Shown in pieces: positions 1-8,334 of a stretch of DNA of 36,165 nt. The DNA comes from Beijerinckiaceae bacterium. Its GTDB lineage: Bacteria > Pseudomonadota > Alphaproteobacteria > Rhizobiales > Beijerinckiaceae. The translations under genes and the position numbers were made by a program. Each line of letters starts with the position of its first letter. Position 1 is the first letter of the stretch. The DNA is taken from positions 1 to 36,165 of the forward strand of contig JALORF010000020.1 of the NCBI GenBank assembly GCA_025459195.1, read 5' to 3'. The notes beneath the pieces are model-generated. The model worked only from the letters and a program-made list of their open reading frames with translations, did not search any database and was not told the origin of the DNA.

Positions 1-701
1 GCCGGAATGGCGGCGCAGCCTGGCAGCGACATGCCGAGCGCCTCCGCCAGTGAATTCATGGTCGAGGCCGTGCCCATCGTGTTGCAATGGCCCGCCGATG
101 GCGCTGACGAGGCGATGAGGTCGACAAAGCCGGCATCGTCGAGTTGCCCTGCCGCGTGCATCTGCCGGGCTTTCCAGACAATCGTGCCGGAGCCCGTCCT
201 CTCGCCCTGATGCCAGCCATTGAGCATGGGGCCGCCTGACAGCACGATGGCCGGGATGTCGACCGTGGCCGCGGCCATGATCTGGGCCGGCGTGGTCTTG
301 TCGCAGCCGGTGGTCAGCACCACGGCATCGAGCGGATAGCCATAGAGGATTTCGACAAGGCTGAGATATTGCAGGTTCCGGTCGAGCGCGGCGGTTGGCC
401 GCTTGCAGGTTTCCTGGATCGGGTGGATCGGAAACTCGAACGGCACCCCGCCCATCTCGCGGATGCCGTCACGCACCCGGTGCGCCAGTTCCAGATGATG
501 CCGGTTGCATGGCGCGATGTCGGACCCCGTCTGGGCAATGCCGATGATTGGCTTGCCCGACTGCAATTCATCCCGCGACAGGCCGAAATTCATGGTCCGC
601 TCGATGTAGAGCGCGGTCATGTCGATGTTGGCCGGGTTGTCGAACCACGCCTTCGAACGGAGTTGGGCAGGCTTGATGCGACGGGCAGGTTTGCGGGCCA
701 T
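1..701 (-). CDS. IlvD/Edd family dehydratase, sugar-acid type (partial, N-terminal part)
   Basis: Partial gene: the first 233 residues are visible and the rest lies beyond the left edge. The family dehydrates dihydroxy or sugar acids to 2-keto-3-deoxy acids with an Fe-S cluster and Mg2+ in the cytoplasm. The three cluster-ligand cysteines are present: Cys65 in [11 protein letters not shown], Cys133 in TTGCDKTTP and Cys206 in [14 protein letters not shown]. The [10 protein letters not shown] form and the stretch [19 protein letters not shown] look more like L-arabinonate/xylonate dehydratases than biosynthetic IlvD, which is an inference from remembered family patterns. The start at 701 gives [20 protein letters not shown], the usual family N-terminus. 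It is divergent from the aminotransferase gene, 193 bp apart. The substrate cannot be fixed from this fragment. Confidence 0.9.
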   Translation of the reverse strand, partial: MARKPARRIKPAQLRSKAWFDNPANIDMTALYIERTMNFGLSRDELQSGKPIIGIAQTGSDIAPCNRHHLELAHRVRDGIREMGGVPFEFPIHPIQETCKRPTAALDRNLQYLSLVEILYGYPLDAVVLTTGCDKTTPAQIMAAATVDIPAIVLSGGPMLNGWHQGERTGSGTIVWKARQMHAAGQLDDAGFVDLIASSAPSAGHCNTMGTASTMNSLAEALGMSLPGCAAIP

Positions 702-894
702 GTGTTCAACCTTGAAGCAAGCGAATTGACAGCGACAAGGCTAACCGAAACCGCCGCGGGCGAAAGAGGGGTTCGCGCATATTCGCACAGCGCAGGGCGA
801 TTGGCTCAGGCTGCCACTCCTTTTCAAGGGCGACGATTTCCCGCATACGGACATCAAGCGGGCACTCTGACCTGCGAGGTCTCGAGGATCACCC

Positions 895-2079
895 ATGACA
901 CTCCACCTTGTCGACTCCTTCGGCCGCATCGGCGAGGAGAATGCCTTTGCCGTCCTGGCCCGCGCCACCGAGTTGCAGCGCGCCGGCAAGGACATCATCA
1001 ATCTGGGCATTGGCCAGCCCGATTTCCCGACCCCGCCCCACATTGTCGAGGCCGCCGTCAAGGCGCTGCGCGACGGCGCGCATGGCTACACGCCGGCCAC
1101 TGGCATCCTGCCGCTGCGCGAGGCCGTGGCGGCTTACGTGCAGCGCACTTCGGGTGCCAGCATCAGCCCCGAGAGCGTGCTGATCGTTCCGGGCGGCAAG
1201 ATCACCATGCACATGGCGATCCTGATGTTCGGCGAGCCGGGGGCGGAGATCCTCTATCCCGATCCCGGCTTTCCGATCTACCGCTCGATGATCGAGTTCA
1301 CCGGGGCCACGCCGGTGCCAGTGCCCATCCGCGAGGAGAATGGCTTTGCCTTCGCGGCAGACGAGCTCTTGAGCCTGATCACGCCGAAGACGAGGCTGAT
1401 CATTGTCAATTCGCCTGCCAATCCGACCGGCGGCGTGACGCCGAAGGCCGAGATCGACACGCTCGTGGCAGGCCTTGCCCGCTGGCCCGATGTCGCGGTC
1501 ATGTCCGACGAAATCTATGATGCCCAGGTCTATGACGGCATGGCGCATGTCTCGCTCATGTCCTATCCGGAGATCCGCGATCGTCTGATCCTGCTCAACG
1601 GCTGGTCGAAGACCTATGCCATGACCGGCTGGCGCATGGGCTGGTCGGTGTGGCCCAAACCGCTCTACGAGGCTGCGCGCAAGCTGGCCGTGAATTCCTA
1701 TTCCTGCGTCAACGCAGCGGCCCAGTGGGCTGGTCTTGCCGCGCTGGAGGGCCCGCAGGATGCGGTCCACGCCATGGCAGCGGAGTTCGACCGGCGGCGC
1801 GGCGTCGTTGTGGCCGGGCTCAACAGGCTGCCGGGCGTGTCCTGCATCGCGCCGAAGGGGGCTTTCTACGCTTTCCCCAACATCGCGAAGACCGGCTGGA
1901 AGGCCAAGGCGCTGGCCTCGGCGCTGCTGGAGGATGCCGGCGTCGCCACCATTGGCGGGCCGGATTTCGGCGTGCATGGCGAAGGCTATATCCGCCTGAG
2001 CTACGCCAGTTCGCTCCCCAACATCGAGATGGCGCTCGCACGCATGGGTGATTTTCTGGCCCGCCGAAAGGCCGGATGA
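895..2079 (+). CDS. Pyridoxal-phosphate aminotransferase, class I/II (AspC-like)
   Basis: Fold-type I aminotransferase of 394 residues, the normal length. It should move an amino group between an amino acid and a 2-oxo acid using PLP. Visible motifs are NLGIGQPDFPTP (36-47), substrate-loop GYTPATG (64-70), NSPANPTGG (172-180), SDEIYDAQVYDG (204-215), the PLP lysine Lys239 in GWSKTYAMTGWRMGW, and the carboxylate-binding Arg367 in YIRLSYASS. The ATG is preceded by GAGGA about 6 bases upstream. The gene stands alone between the divergent dehydratase and upp. Substrate specificity (aspartate, aromatic, alanine or other) cannot be told from these motifs. Confidence 0.93.
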   Translation: MTLHLVDSFGRIGEENAFAVLARATELQRAGKDIINLGIGQPDFPTPPHIVEAAVKALRDGAHGYTPATGILPLREAVAAYVQRTSGASISPESVLIVPGGKITMHMAILMFGEPGAEILYPDPGFPIYRSMIEFTGATPVPVPIREENGFAFAADELLSLITPKTRLIIVNSPANPTGGVTPKAEIDTLVAGLARWPDVAVMSDEIYDAQVYDGMAHVSLMSYPEIRDRLILLNGWSKTYAMTGWRMGWSVWPKPLYEAARKLAVNSYSCVNAAAQWAGLAALEGPQDAVHAMAAEFDRRRGVVVAGLNRLPGVSCIAPKGAFYAFPNIAKTGWKAKALASALLEDAGVATIGGPDFGVHGEGYIRLSYASSLPNIEMALARMGDFLARRKAG

Positions 2080-2180
2080 GGACGCAGCGCGCAGCGGGAG
2101 CGTTGCAGGGGCCGCGCCTGCCGGCTGCAAAAAGCGCGTGGATGGCGGCAGGATACCCTCCCCGCCACCTGCCCGGCCTG

Positions 2181-2186
2181 TATGAT
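2181..2186 (+). promoter_or_regulatory. Candidate -10 box for upp
   Basis: TATGAT matches the sigma-70 consensus at 5 of 6 positions and lies 34 bases before the upp start codon. No convincing -35 box is seen 16-18 bases upstream, so this is only a candidate. Confidence 0.3.
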
Positions 2187-2220
2187 GCCCTGACATCGTC
2201 AAGAGCATGAGGCAGCCCAG

Positions 2221-2862
2221 ATGGCCAGCAAAGACCCAGGCGTTACCGTCGTCGATCACCCTCTGGTGCAGCACAAGCTGACCCTGATGCGCGACAAGGA
2301 GCGCTCGACCAAGAGCTTCCGGCAGTTGCTCAACGAGATCGGCATGCTGCTGTGCTACGAGATCACGCGCGATCTGCCGATCACGATGACCACGATCGAG
2401 ACGCCGCTGGAAACCATGCAGGCTCCGGTCATCGCCGGCAAGAAGCTGGTGTTCGCGCCGATCCTGCGCGCCGGCGTCGGCTTTCTCGACGGCATGCTGG
2501 AAATGGTCCCGGCGGCGCGCGTGGCCCATATCGGGCTCTACCGCGACCCTGAAACGTTGCAGGCCGTGGAATACTATTTCAAGGCCCCGTCCGACATTGC
2601 CGACCGCACTGTCATCGTGATGGACCCGATGCTGGCCACGGCGAATTCGGCCATTGCGGCGGTGGACCGGCTGAAGCAGCGCGGCGCGCATGACCTGCGC
2701 TTTGTCTGCCTGCTGGCCGCGCCCGAAGGCATCGCCAAGATGCGATCCGCCCATCCCGATGTCCGGATCTGGACAGCGGCGATCGACAGCCACCTCAACG
2801 ATCACGGCTACATCGTGCCCGGCCTCGGTGATGCCGGCGACCGCATGTTCGGCACGAAGTGA
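2221..2862 (+). CDS. upp: Uracil phosphoribosyltransferase
   Basis: Converts uracil and PRPP to UMP plus pyrophosphate in pyrimidine salvage (cytosol). The protein is 213 residues, normal for Upp. It starts with the typical [18 protein letters not shown] block, has the PRPP-binding loop [14 protein letters not shown] at 131-144, and ends with the uracil-binding segment [18 protein letters not shown] at 195-212. The ATG follows a GAGG-type ribosome-binding site about 8 bases away. It is monocistronic in appearance and converges with tctC; a strong hairpin lies between the two stop codons. Assignment is firm. Confidence 0.97.
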   Translation: MASKDPGVTVVDHPLVQHKLTLMRDKERSTKSFRQLLNEIGMLLCYEITRDLPITMTTIETPLETMQAPVIAGKKLVFAPILRAGVGFLDGMLEMVPAARVAHIGLYRDPETLQAVEYYFKAPSDIADRTVIVMDPMLATANSAIAAVDRLKQRGAHDLRFVCLLAAPEGIAKMRSAHPDVRIWTAAIDSHLNDHGYIVPGLGDAGDRMFGTK

Positions 2863-2890
2863 GGCGGCCGACAATGCCCTGACAGGCAAA

Positions 2891-2919
2891 CGCCCCGGTC
2901 CTTTGCAGGAGCCGGGGCG
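2891..2919. terminator. Hairpin between convergent upp and tctC, likely bidirectional terminator
   Basis: CGCCCCGG and CCGGGGCG form an 8-bp GC stem, extended inside by TCCT/AGGA with one bulged G and a TTGC loop. It sits in the 92-bp gap between the two convergent stop codons. A short TTTG follows on the minus strand, so it fits a terminator for tctC best; on the plus strand there is no T run. Confidence 0.6.
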
Positions 2920-2954
2920 CGGGTGTCTGGGCAGACGTTGAGGGCAGTCGGCGT

Positions 2955-3950
2955 TTACTGGCCGACAGCGCCCGAATCGCGCAGCGGCTTGTCGAGCAGC
3001 GCTATGTCGCGGGCGAGCACGGCGGCCATGCCGGCAGGAGCGCGCTCCTGGGCATTCGGGATCACGGTGCCAAGATCAGCCAGGCGCTTGTTGGTGGTGG
3101 GGTCTTCAAGCGCCTTGTTGAGGGCATCGACCAGCTTGTCCTGAATGTCCTTGGGCAGACCCTTGGGGCCGAAGATGCCGTTCCAGCCGCTGATCTGGTA
3201 TTCCGGCAGGCCGCCTTCGGCTGTGGTCGGAACATTGGGCAGAACGGGCAAGCGCGCCGGCGTGGCGATGCCCATGGCCTTGATGTTGCCGGCAAGGATC
3301 TGCGGCGTCAGGTTGGTGACCTGATCGCACATGAAGTCAACCTGGCCGCCGACCAGATCATTGAGGGCAGGGCCGGTGCCGCGATAGGCGACGGCGTTGA
3401 GCTTGGGCACACCGATCTGTGCCTTGAGCAGCACGCAGGTGGTGAAGGCGGTGGAGCCGACGCCGGCATGGGCCTGGTTCACCTTGTCGGGATTGGCCTT
3501 CAGATAGGCCACGAACTCGCGCAGGTTGTTGGCCGGGAAGTCCTTCTTGGTGACGATGACGATGGGCGTGATGCCGGCAATGCCGATGGGCGTGAAATCG
3601 GTCACCGGGTTGTACTTGAGGTTGGGATAGAGGGCCGGGGCTGCGGCATGGGTGCCCATCTGGCCCATGATCAGCGTGTAGCCATCAGGCGCGGCAGCGG
3701 CAACGCGCGCGGTGGTGGTGGTGCCGCCGGCGCCGGCGACGTTCTCGATGATGATCTGCTGGCCGAGCGTCTTGGACATGTGCTCGGAGACGATGCGGGC
3801 GATGACATCGGTCGGACCGCCGGCCGCAAAGGCCACGAACATGGTGATCGGCTTGTTGGGATAGGCTTGCGCCTGGGCAGCGCCGGCAAAGCCGAGCGAA
3901 GCCGCCACGGCAACGGCGCCGAGCATGGTGCGGCGGGACAGATTGGTCAT
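2955..3950 (-). CDS. TTT transporter periplasmic substrate-binding protein (TctC/Bug family)
   Basis: Periplasmic receptor of a tripartite tricarboxylate transporter; it captures an organic acid and hands it to TctAB. The 331-residue product starts MTNLSRRTMLGAVAVAASLG and carries a signal peptide ending near AQAQA (about 29); SRRTML resembles a twin-arginine motif. The mature protein shows the Bug-family pattern YPNKPITMFVAFAAGGPTD, then VENVAGAGG-like and GYTLIMGQMGTHA segments. The start at 3950 is supported by a perfect GGAGGA at 3958-3963, 7 bases upstream; an in-frame upstream ATG would bury the signal peptide. It is the last gene of tctB-tctA-tctC, 165 bp after tctA, with a hairpin in that gap. 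Ligand is unknown; neighbouring genes suggest a hydroxylated C2-C4 or sugar acid. Confidence 0.93.
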   Translation of the reverse strand: MTNLSRRTMLGAVAVAASLGFAGAAQAQAYPNKPITMFVAFAAGGPTDVIARIVSEHMSKTLGQQIIIENVAGAGGTTTTARVAAAAPDGYTLIMGQMGTHAAAPALYPNLKYNPVTDFTPIGIAGITPIVIVTKKDFPANNLREFVAYLKANPDKVNQAHAGVGSTAFTTCVLLKAQIGVPKLNAVAYRGTGPALNDLVGGQVDFMCDQVTNLTPQILAGNIKAMGIATPARLPVLPNVPTTAEGGLPEYQISGWNGIFGPKGLPKDIQDKLVDALNKALEDPTTNKRLADLGTVIPNAQERAPAGMAAVLARDIALLDKPLRDSGAVGQ

Positions 3951-4000
3951 GAAGCATTCCTCCGGGGTGGGTGTTGTTGTTGGGCCTGTCATGTCTCCGG

Positions 4001-4024
4001 CCTGTCGCGGGGAAGCGCGACGGG
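4001..4024 (-). repeat. Intercistronic hairpin between tctA and tctC
   Basis: Nine base pairs (one G-U) with a six-base loop: CCTGTCGCG and CGCGACGGG on the plus strand. It lies in the 165-bp gap between tctA and tctC. There is no T run, so it may protect or partly terminate the transcript and so set the ratio of binding protein to permease; this role is inferred. Confidence 0.4.
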
Positions 4025-4115
4025 CCAAGCCGAGAGGCATACATAGCGCGCCGGACGCGGATTTGAAGCCCGTTTTCGCGGCAGCCGCCGGACGCCCGAC
4101 GAGGACCGGAGCGAC

Positions 4116-5615
4116 CTACTCCGTGAAGACCACGTCGCGCTTCTTCTGGATCGACGGCAGCAGGGCTACCACCAGCACGATGACCGCAACGACCAGAAGG
4201 CCGGCGGAAATCGGCCGCTCGACAAAGGTCATGAACGAGCCGCGCGAGATGATCAGCGCCTGTCGCATCTTCTCCTCAAGCAGACGCCCGAGCACATAGC
4301 CCAGCAGCAGCGGGGCGGGCTCGAAGCCGAACTTGATCAGCGCATAGCCGAACAGACCGAAGAACGCCGTCATGGCCACATCGACCGGCGAGTTGTTGAT
4401 CGAGTAGATACCGATGCAGCAGAACAGCAGGATGGCCGGGAACATCAGCCGGTAGGGAACCTTCAGCAGTTTCACCCACAGCCCGATCAGCGGCAGGTTG
4501 ATGATCAGCAGCATCAGGTTGCCGATCCACATCGAGGCGATCATGCCCCAGAACAGTTGCGGGTTCTTGGTCATCACCTGCGGGCCGGGGATGACGCCGT
4601 GGATGGTCATCGCGCCGACCATCAGCGCCATCACCGCATTGGGCGGTATGCCAAGGGTCAGCAGCGGAATGAACGAGGTCTGCGCGCCGGCATTGTTGGC
4701 GCTCTCGGGCCCGGCCACGCCCTCGATGGCACCGCGCCCGAAGCGCGATGAATCCTTCGCGAGCTTCTTTTCCAGCGTGTAGCTGGCGAAGGGACCGAGC
4801 ACCGCGCCGTTGCCGGGCAGAATGCCGAGCGCCGAGCCAAGGAATGTGCCCCGCACGATCGGCATGGCGGATTGCTTCATCTCGGCGAGGTTCGGCAGGA
4901 GACGCCCGACCTTCTGGCGCACGACGTCGCGCGTTTCGGGGTTTTCGAGGTTCTTGATGACCTCGGCAAAACCGAAAATGCCCATGGCCAGCACGGCGAA
5001 ATCGAGACCATCCGACAGGGGCGCGAAGCCGAAGGTCATGCGTTCCTGACCTGTTTCGAGATCGGTGCCGATGGTCGAGAACAGCAGCCCGAGCAGGATC
5101 ATGGCGATGGCTTTCAGGATCGAGCCGCGGGCCAGCACGACCGCGAAGCACAGGCCCATCACCATCAACGAGAAGTATTCGGCCGGCCCGAACAGCAGCG
5201 CCATGCGGGTCAGCGGCGCGCCGAGCGCGGCGATCAGCACCGTGGCGACAGAGCCAGCGATGAACGAGCCGATGGCCGAAATGCCGAGCGCCACGCCGGC
5301 ACGGCCCTGCTTGGCCATCTGATGGCCATCAAGGGTGGTGACGACGGAGGTGGCCTCACCCGGGATGTTGACCAGGATGGCCGTGGTCGAGCCGCCATAT
5401 TGCGCGCCATAATAAATGCCGGCCAGCATGATCAGCGCGCCGACCGGATCGATGCCGAAGGTGATCGGCAGCAGCATGGCGATGGTGGCGATGGGGCCGA
5501 CGCCGGGCAGCACGCCGATCAGCGTGCCGATGAAGCAGCCCGTGAAGCACAGGGCAAGGTTCTTCAGGGACAGGGCGACGCCGAAGCCCAGCGCCAGATT
5601 GGAAAAAAGATCCAT
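4116..5615 (-). CDS. TTT transporter large permease subunit, TctA family
   Basis: Integral inner-membrane subunit (499 residues, normal size) that moves the organic acid, probably coupled to an ion gradient. Family hallmarks occur in both halves of the internally repeated protein: GVLPGVGPIATIAMLLP (about 34-50) and GGSTTAILVNIPGEATS in the first half, and GILPGNGAVLGPFASYTLEKK and AGAQTSFIPLLTLGIPPNAV in the second. Many hydrophobic segments suggest about a dozen membrane helices. The start lies 3 bases after the tctB stop and has only a weak ribosome-binding site, so translational coupling to tctB is likely. Confidence 0.95.
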   Translation of the reverse strand: MDLFSNLALGFGVALSLKNLALCFTGCFIGTLIGVLPGVGPIATIAMLLPITFGIDPVGALIMLAGIYYGAQYGGSTTAILVNIPGEATSVVTTLDGHQMAKQGRAGVALGISAIGSFIAGSVATVLIAALGAPLTRMALLFGPAEYFSLMVMGLCFAVVLARGSILKAIAMILLGLLFSTIGTDLETGQERMTFGFAPLSDGLDFAVLAMGIFGFAEVIKNLENPETRDVVRQKVGRLLPNLAEMKQSAMPIVRGTFLGSALGILPGNGAVLGPFASYTLEKKLAKDSSRFGRGAIEGVAGPESANNAGAQTSFIPLLTLGIPPNAVMALMVGAMTIHGVIPGPQVMTKNPQLFWGMIASMWIGNLMLLIINLPLIGLWVKLLKVPYRLMFPAILLFCCIGIYSINNSPVDVAMTAFFGLFGYALIKFGFEPAPLLLGYVLGRLLEEKMRQALIISRGSFMTFVERPISAGLLVVAVIVLVVALLPSIQKKRDVVFTE

Positions 5616-5618
5616 CGC

Positions 5619-6116
5619 TCAGTATCCCAGCAGCCAGGGGGCAAGCGGGATCGGCAGACCCAGCGCGTATTTGAAGATGCCGGCACACAGCGCCGTCATG
5701 AAGGCTGCGAACAGCAGGACCTCGCCCCACTTCGTCTCGGGCGAGGCAAAGGCTGAGACGATGGCCACGAGCGGACCGGCTGCGATCAGGCCGATGGCCG
5801 GCAAGGTGAAGCCGAAAGGCAGGTCGCTGCCACGGATGGTGAGCGCGAACAGGCAGGCACCGAGCAGCACGAAGATCAGACCGCGCAAGGACCAGCGATC
5901 GAGCGCCGGCCCTTCGACCCTCAGCGAGGTGAGCAGCAGCAAAACGCCCAGCCCGGCGACCATCACGGCCAGCGACTTGGGCAGCATGCCAGGGCCCATG
6001 GCCCGCAAGGTGCCCATGCCGAGACCCGACGAGGCCCACAGGGCGCCGAGCCCGATGGCGATCAGAAACAGCCCACCCGCGAAATCCTGCGGGGCTGCTA
6101 TCCTTGGTCTCAACAT
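5619..6116 (-). CDS. TTT transporter small membrane subunit, TctB family
   Basis: Small membrane subunit of the TTT system, 165 residues with four hydrophobic segments (about 14-32, 48-62, 80-95, 103-125, with a further one near 135-150). The pattern FAGGLFLIAIGLGALWASSGLGMGT with a GPGMLPK segment is typical of TctB. It is the first gene of the operon, and its start is divergent from the hydrolase gene, leaving a shared 109-bp control region. The order tctB-tctA-tctC with the binding protein last differs from the classical tctCBA order, but such rearrangements are common in this family. Confidence 0.9.
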   Translation of the reverse strand: MLRPRIAAPQDFAGGLFLIAIGLGALWASSGLGMGTLRAMGPGMLPKSLAVMVAGLGVLLLLTSLRVEGPALDRWSLRGLIFVLLGACLFALTIRGSDLPFGFTLPAIGLIAAGPLVAIVSAFASPETKWGEVLLFAAFMTALCAGIFKYALGLPIPLAPWLLGY

Positions 6117-6158
6117 GGCGCGCCTACCCGTCCCGAATTGTGCTTTTGTTTTGTGTTG

Positions 6159-6186
6159 AATAAGCAGGTTCCGGAGAGGCTGTCCA
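6159..6186 (-). promoter_or_regulatory. Candidate sigma-70 promoter for tctBAC
   Basis: On the minus strand TGGACA (6186-6181, 5 of 6 matches to the -35 consensus) is followed after 16 bases by CTTATT (6164-6159, 3 of 6 matches). It lies in the divergent tctB/hydrolase gap. No clear operator palindrome was found there. Confidence 0.3.
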
Positions 6187-6225
6187 CTTGGCTCGTCTAC
6201 CTATCCTCAGCGCTTGCAGGAACCG

Positions 6226-7140
6226 ATGACAATCACCGAGTTGCGTGCTTCAGACACGCTGTTTCCAGACTTCCGGCTGCTCGATGTCGAGGTGCCGGGG
6301 TCACGCGTCCGCCTGCGCACTGGCGGGAACGGCCCGCCACTGCTGCTGCTGCATGGCTATCCGCAAACCCATGTGCTCTGGCACAAGGTGGCGGCGCGGC
6401 TGAAGCAGCATTTCACCATCGTCGCGGCCGACCTGCGCGGCTATGGCGACAGTGCCAAGCCCGAAGGCGGGCCGGATCATGCCGCCTACGCCAAGCGTGC
6501 CATGGCGGCCGACGTGGTGGCCGCCATGGCCGCGCTCGGCCATGATCACTTCTGCGTGGGTGCCCATGATCGCGGCGCGCGGGTGGCGCACCGCATGGCG
6601 CTGGATCACCCGCAGGCGGTCATCAGGCTGGCCACACTCGACATCGCGCCGACGCGCGAGATGTATGCCGGCACGACGGACGCCTTCGCGCGGGCTTACT
6701 GGCACTGGTTCTTCCTGATCCAGCCTGCCCCCTTCCCCGAGCAGATGATCGGGGCGGACCCGGAGGCCTACTGGCTCAAGAAATGCGGCTCCGGCTCGGC
6801 CGGCATGACGCCGTTCGATCCGGCAGCGCTGGCCGAATACCTGCGCTGCTTTGCCGATCCGGCCACGATCCACGCCAGTTGCGAGGATTATCGCGCCGCC
6901 GCCACCATCGACATCGCCCATGATGACGCCGATGGCGGGCGCAAGCTCGAACAGCCGCTGCTGGCGCTTTGGGGCGAGCATGGCGCGGTCAACCGCTGCT
7001 TCGATGTGCTGGCGCTATGGCGTGAACGCGCAGCCGATGTGCGCGGCCACACCCTTCCCGGCGGGCACTATCTCGCCGAAGAGTTGCCCGATCAGGTGGC
7101 CGACGCCTTTCTGGCCTTTTTCAACGGAGAAACAGCATGA
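6226..7140 (+). CDS. Alpha/beta hydrolase, fluoroacetate/haloacetate dehalogenase-like
   Basis: Cytoplasmic alpha/beta-hydrolase of 304 residues that closely follows fluoroacetate dehalogenase (FAcD, EC 3.8.1.3), which replaces the halogen of a 2-haloacid with hydroxyl. Visible: HGYPQTHVLWHKVA (43-56), nucleophile Asp115 in GAHDRGARVAHRM, with Arg116 and Arg119 at the FAcD carboxylate-binding positions, acid Asp139 in ATLDIAP, halide-pocket His160-Trp161, Tyr222 in CEDYRAAATID, and catalytic His281 in GGHYLAEELP. Spacings of these residues match those of the Rhodopseudomonas enzyme as remembered. The ATG at 6226 has AGGAA 5 bases upstream; a TTG at 6214 is a less likely start. The stop overlaps the next gene (ATGA). 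Epoxide hydrolase or esterase activity remains possible. Confidence 0.85.
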   Translation: MTITELRASDTLFPDFRLLDVEVPGSRVRLRTGGNGPPLLLLHGYPQTHVLWHKVAARLKQHFTIVAADLRGYGDSAKPEGGPDHAAYAKRAMAADVVAAMAALGHDHFCVGAHDRGARVAHRMALDHPQAVIRLATLDIAPTREMYAGTTDAFARAYWHWFFLIQPAPFPEQMIGADPEAYWLKKCGSGSAGMTPFDPAALAEYLRCFADPATIHASCEDYRAAATIDIAHDDADGGRKLEQPLLALWGEHGAVNRCFDVLALWRERAADVRGHTLPGGHYLAEELPDQVADAFLAFFNGETA

Positions 7141-8216
7141 CCCGCAGCAACCGCGTCTATCGCATCGCCGTGATCGCCGGTGACGGCATCGGCCAGGAGG
7201 TGATGCCCGAAGGCGTGCGGATTCTCGAAAAGGCCGCGAAGCTGTTCGGCTTCGAACTCAGGCTCGATCACTTCGATTTCGCCTCATATGACTACTACGC
7301 CAAACACGGCCAGATGCTGCCCGATGACTGGCAGGAGCAGATCGGCAAGCATGACGCGATCTTCTTCGGCGCGGTCGGTCTGCCGGCCAAGATCCCCGAT
7401 CACATCTCGCTGTGGGGCTCGCTGCTGCAATTCCGCCGGGCCTTCGACCAGTATGTCAACTTGCGCCCCGTGCGCCTGATGCCCGGTGTGCCCTCGCCGC
7501 TGGCGGGCCGCAAGCCGGGTGACATCGATTTCTGGGTGGTGCGCGAGAACACCGAGGGCGAGTATTCCTCGATCGGCGGGCGCATCTTCGCCGGCACCGA
7601 GCGCGAGATGGTGATGCAGGAAACGGTGATGACGCGCATCGGCGTCGACCGCATCCTGAAGTTTGCCTATGATCTGGCCCAGTCGCGGCCGAAGAAGCAC
7701 CTGACCAGCGCCACCAAGTCCAACGGCATCGCCATCACCATGCCCTACTGGGATGAGCGCGTGGCCGAGATGGCCAGGAAGTATCCCGAGGTCCGCACGG
7801 ACCAGTTCCACATCGACATCCTGACCGCGCATTTCGTGCTGAAGCCGGACTATTTCGACGTGGTGGTGGCCTCCAACCTGTTCGGCGACATCCTCTCCGA
7901 TCTGGGTCCGGCCTGCACCGGCACCATCGGCATCGCGCCGTCCGGCAACATCAACCCGACCGGCGACTTCCCCTCGCTGTTCGAGCCGGTGCATGGCTCC
8001 GCCCCCGACATTGCCGGCATGGGCATCGCCAATCCGGTCGGCCAGATCTGGTCGGCAGCGATGATGCTCGAACATCTGGGCGAGACCGAAGCTGCCGCCG
8101 CCATCGTCGCAGCCTGCGAGCGCGGGCTGTCCGATGCCCGAACCCGCACGCGCGATCTCGGCGGCAGCGCCGGCACGGAAGCGGCCGGCAAGGCCATTGA
8201 AGCGGCGCTGGGCTGA
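7137..8216 (+). CDS. Tartrate dehydrogenase / D-malate dehydrogenase family (TtuC/DmlA type)
   Basis: NAD+-dependent beta-decarboxylating hydroxyacid dehydrogenase of the isocitrate/isopropylmalate family, 359 residues. TtuC acts on tartrate and DmlA on D-malate; the two cannot be separated by eye. Landmarks are IAVIAGDGIGQEVMPEG (10-26), the substrate-binding run LWGSLLQFRRAFDQYVNLRP (92-111), WVVRENTEGEYSS (133-145), catalytic Lys194 in TSATKSNGI, metal ligands Asp227, Asp251 and Asp255 in NLFGDILSDLGPACTG, and FEPVHGSAPDIAG in the cofactor site. It overlaps the dehalogenase-like gene by 4 bases, so the two are co-translated. The context suggests breakdown of an acid imported by the divergent TTT system. 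Confidence 0.92.
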   Translation: MTRSNRVYRIAVIAGDGIGQEVMPEGVRILEKAAKLFGFELRLDHFDFASYDYYAKHGQMLPDDWQEQIGKHDAIFFGAVGLPAKIPDHISLWGSLLQFRRAFDQYVNLRPVRLMPGVPSPLAGRKPGDIDFWVVRENTEGEYSSIGGRIFAGTEREMVMQETVMTRIGVDRILKFAYDLAQSRPKKHLTSATKSNGIAITMPYWDERVAEMARKYPEVRTDQFHIDILTAHFVLKPDYFDVVVASNLFGDILSDLGPACTGTIGIAPSGNINPTGDFPSLFEPVHGSAPDIAGMGIANPVGQIWSAAMMLEHLGETEAAAAIVAACERGLSDARTRTRDLGGSAGTEAAGKAIEAALG

Positions 8217-8253
8217 GGCACTGGCGACGTGCCATCTGCATTGCGCGGACGGC

Positions 8254-8283
8254 TTGACGCCGGGCCTGCTTGACCATGATAAG
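8254..8283 (+). promoter_or_regulatory. Candidate promoter for the TerC-family gene
   Basis: TTGACG (8254-8259, 5 of 6) and GATAAG (8278-8283, 4 of 6) are separated by 18 bases, and lie 51 bases before the start codon. I see no yybP-ykoY-type riboswitch in this 118-bp gap. Confidence 0.35.
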
Positions 8284-8334
8284 AGGGTCGAATAGCAGCG
8301 CTAGACTGTGAATTTGCAGGAGACGCCACACCCC

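Noticed and set aside
726-754. Perfect TTGACA at 726-731 upstream of the aminotransferase as a promoter
   Set aside because: No acceptable -10 box lies 16-19 bases downstream (AACCGC at the best spacing), and the start codon is over 160 bases away.
2105-2133. Possible terminator after the aminotransferase (TTGCAG/CTGCAA pairing)
   Set aside because: The stem is short with internal mismatches and is followed by A residues rather than T residues on the coding strand.
889-2889. A 666-codon minus-strand open frame across the aminotransferase and upp genes
   Set aside because: It spans two well-supported genes and their gap, and its translation is His/Arg/Gly-rich without motifs.
8217-8334. Manganese (yybP-ykoY) riboswitch before the TerC-family gene
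   Set aside because: The gap is short and lacks the conserved paired loops of that riboswitch; only a weak 5-bp hairpin (GGCAC/GTGCC) follows the upstream stop codon.
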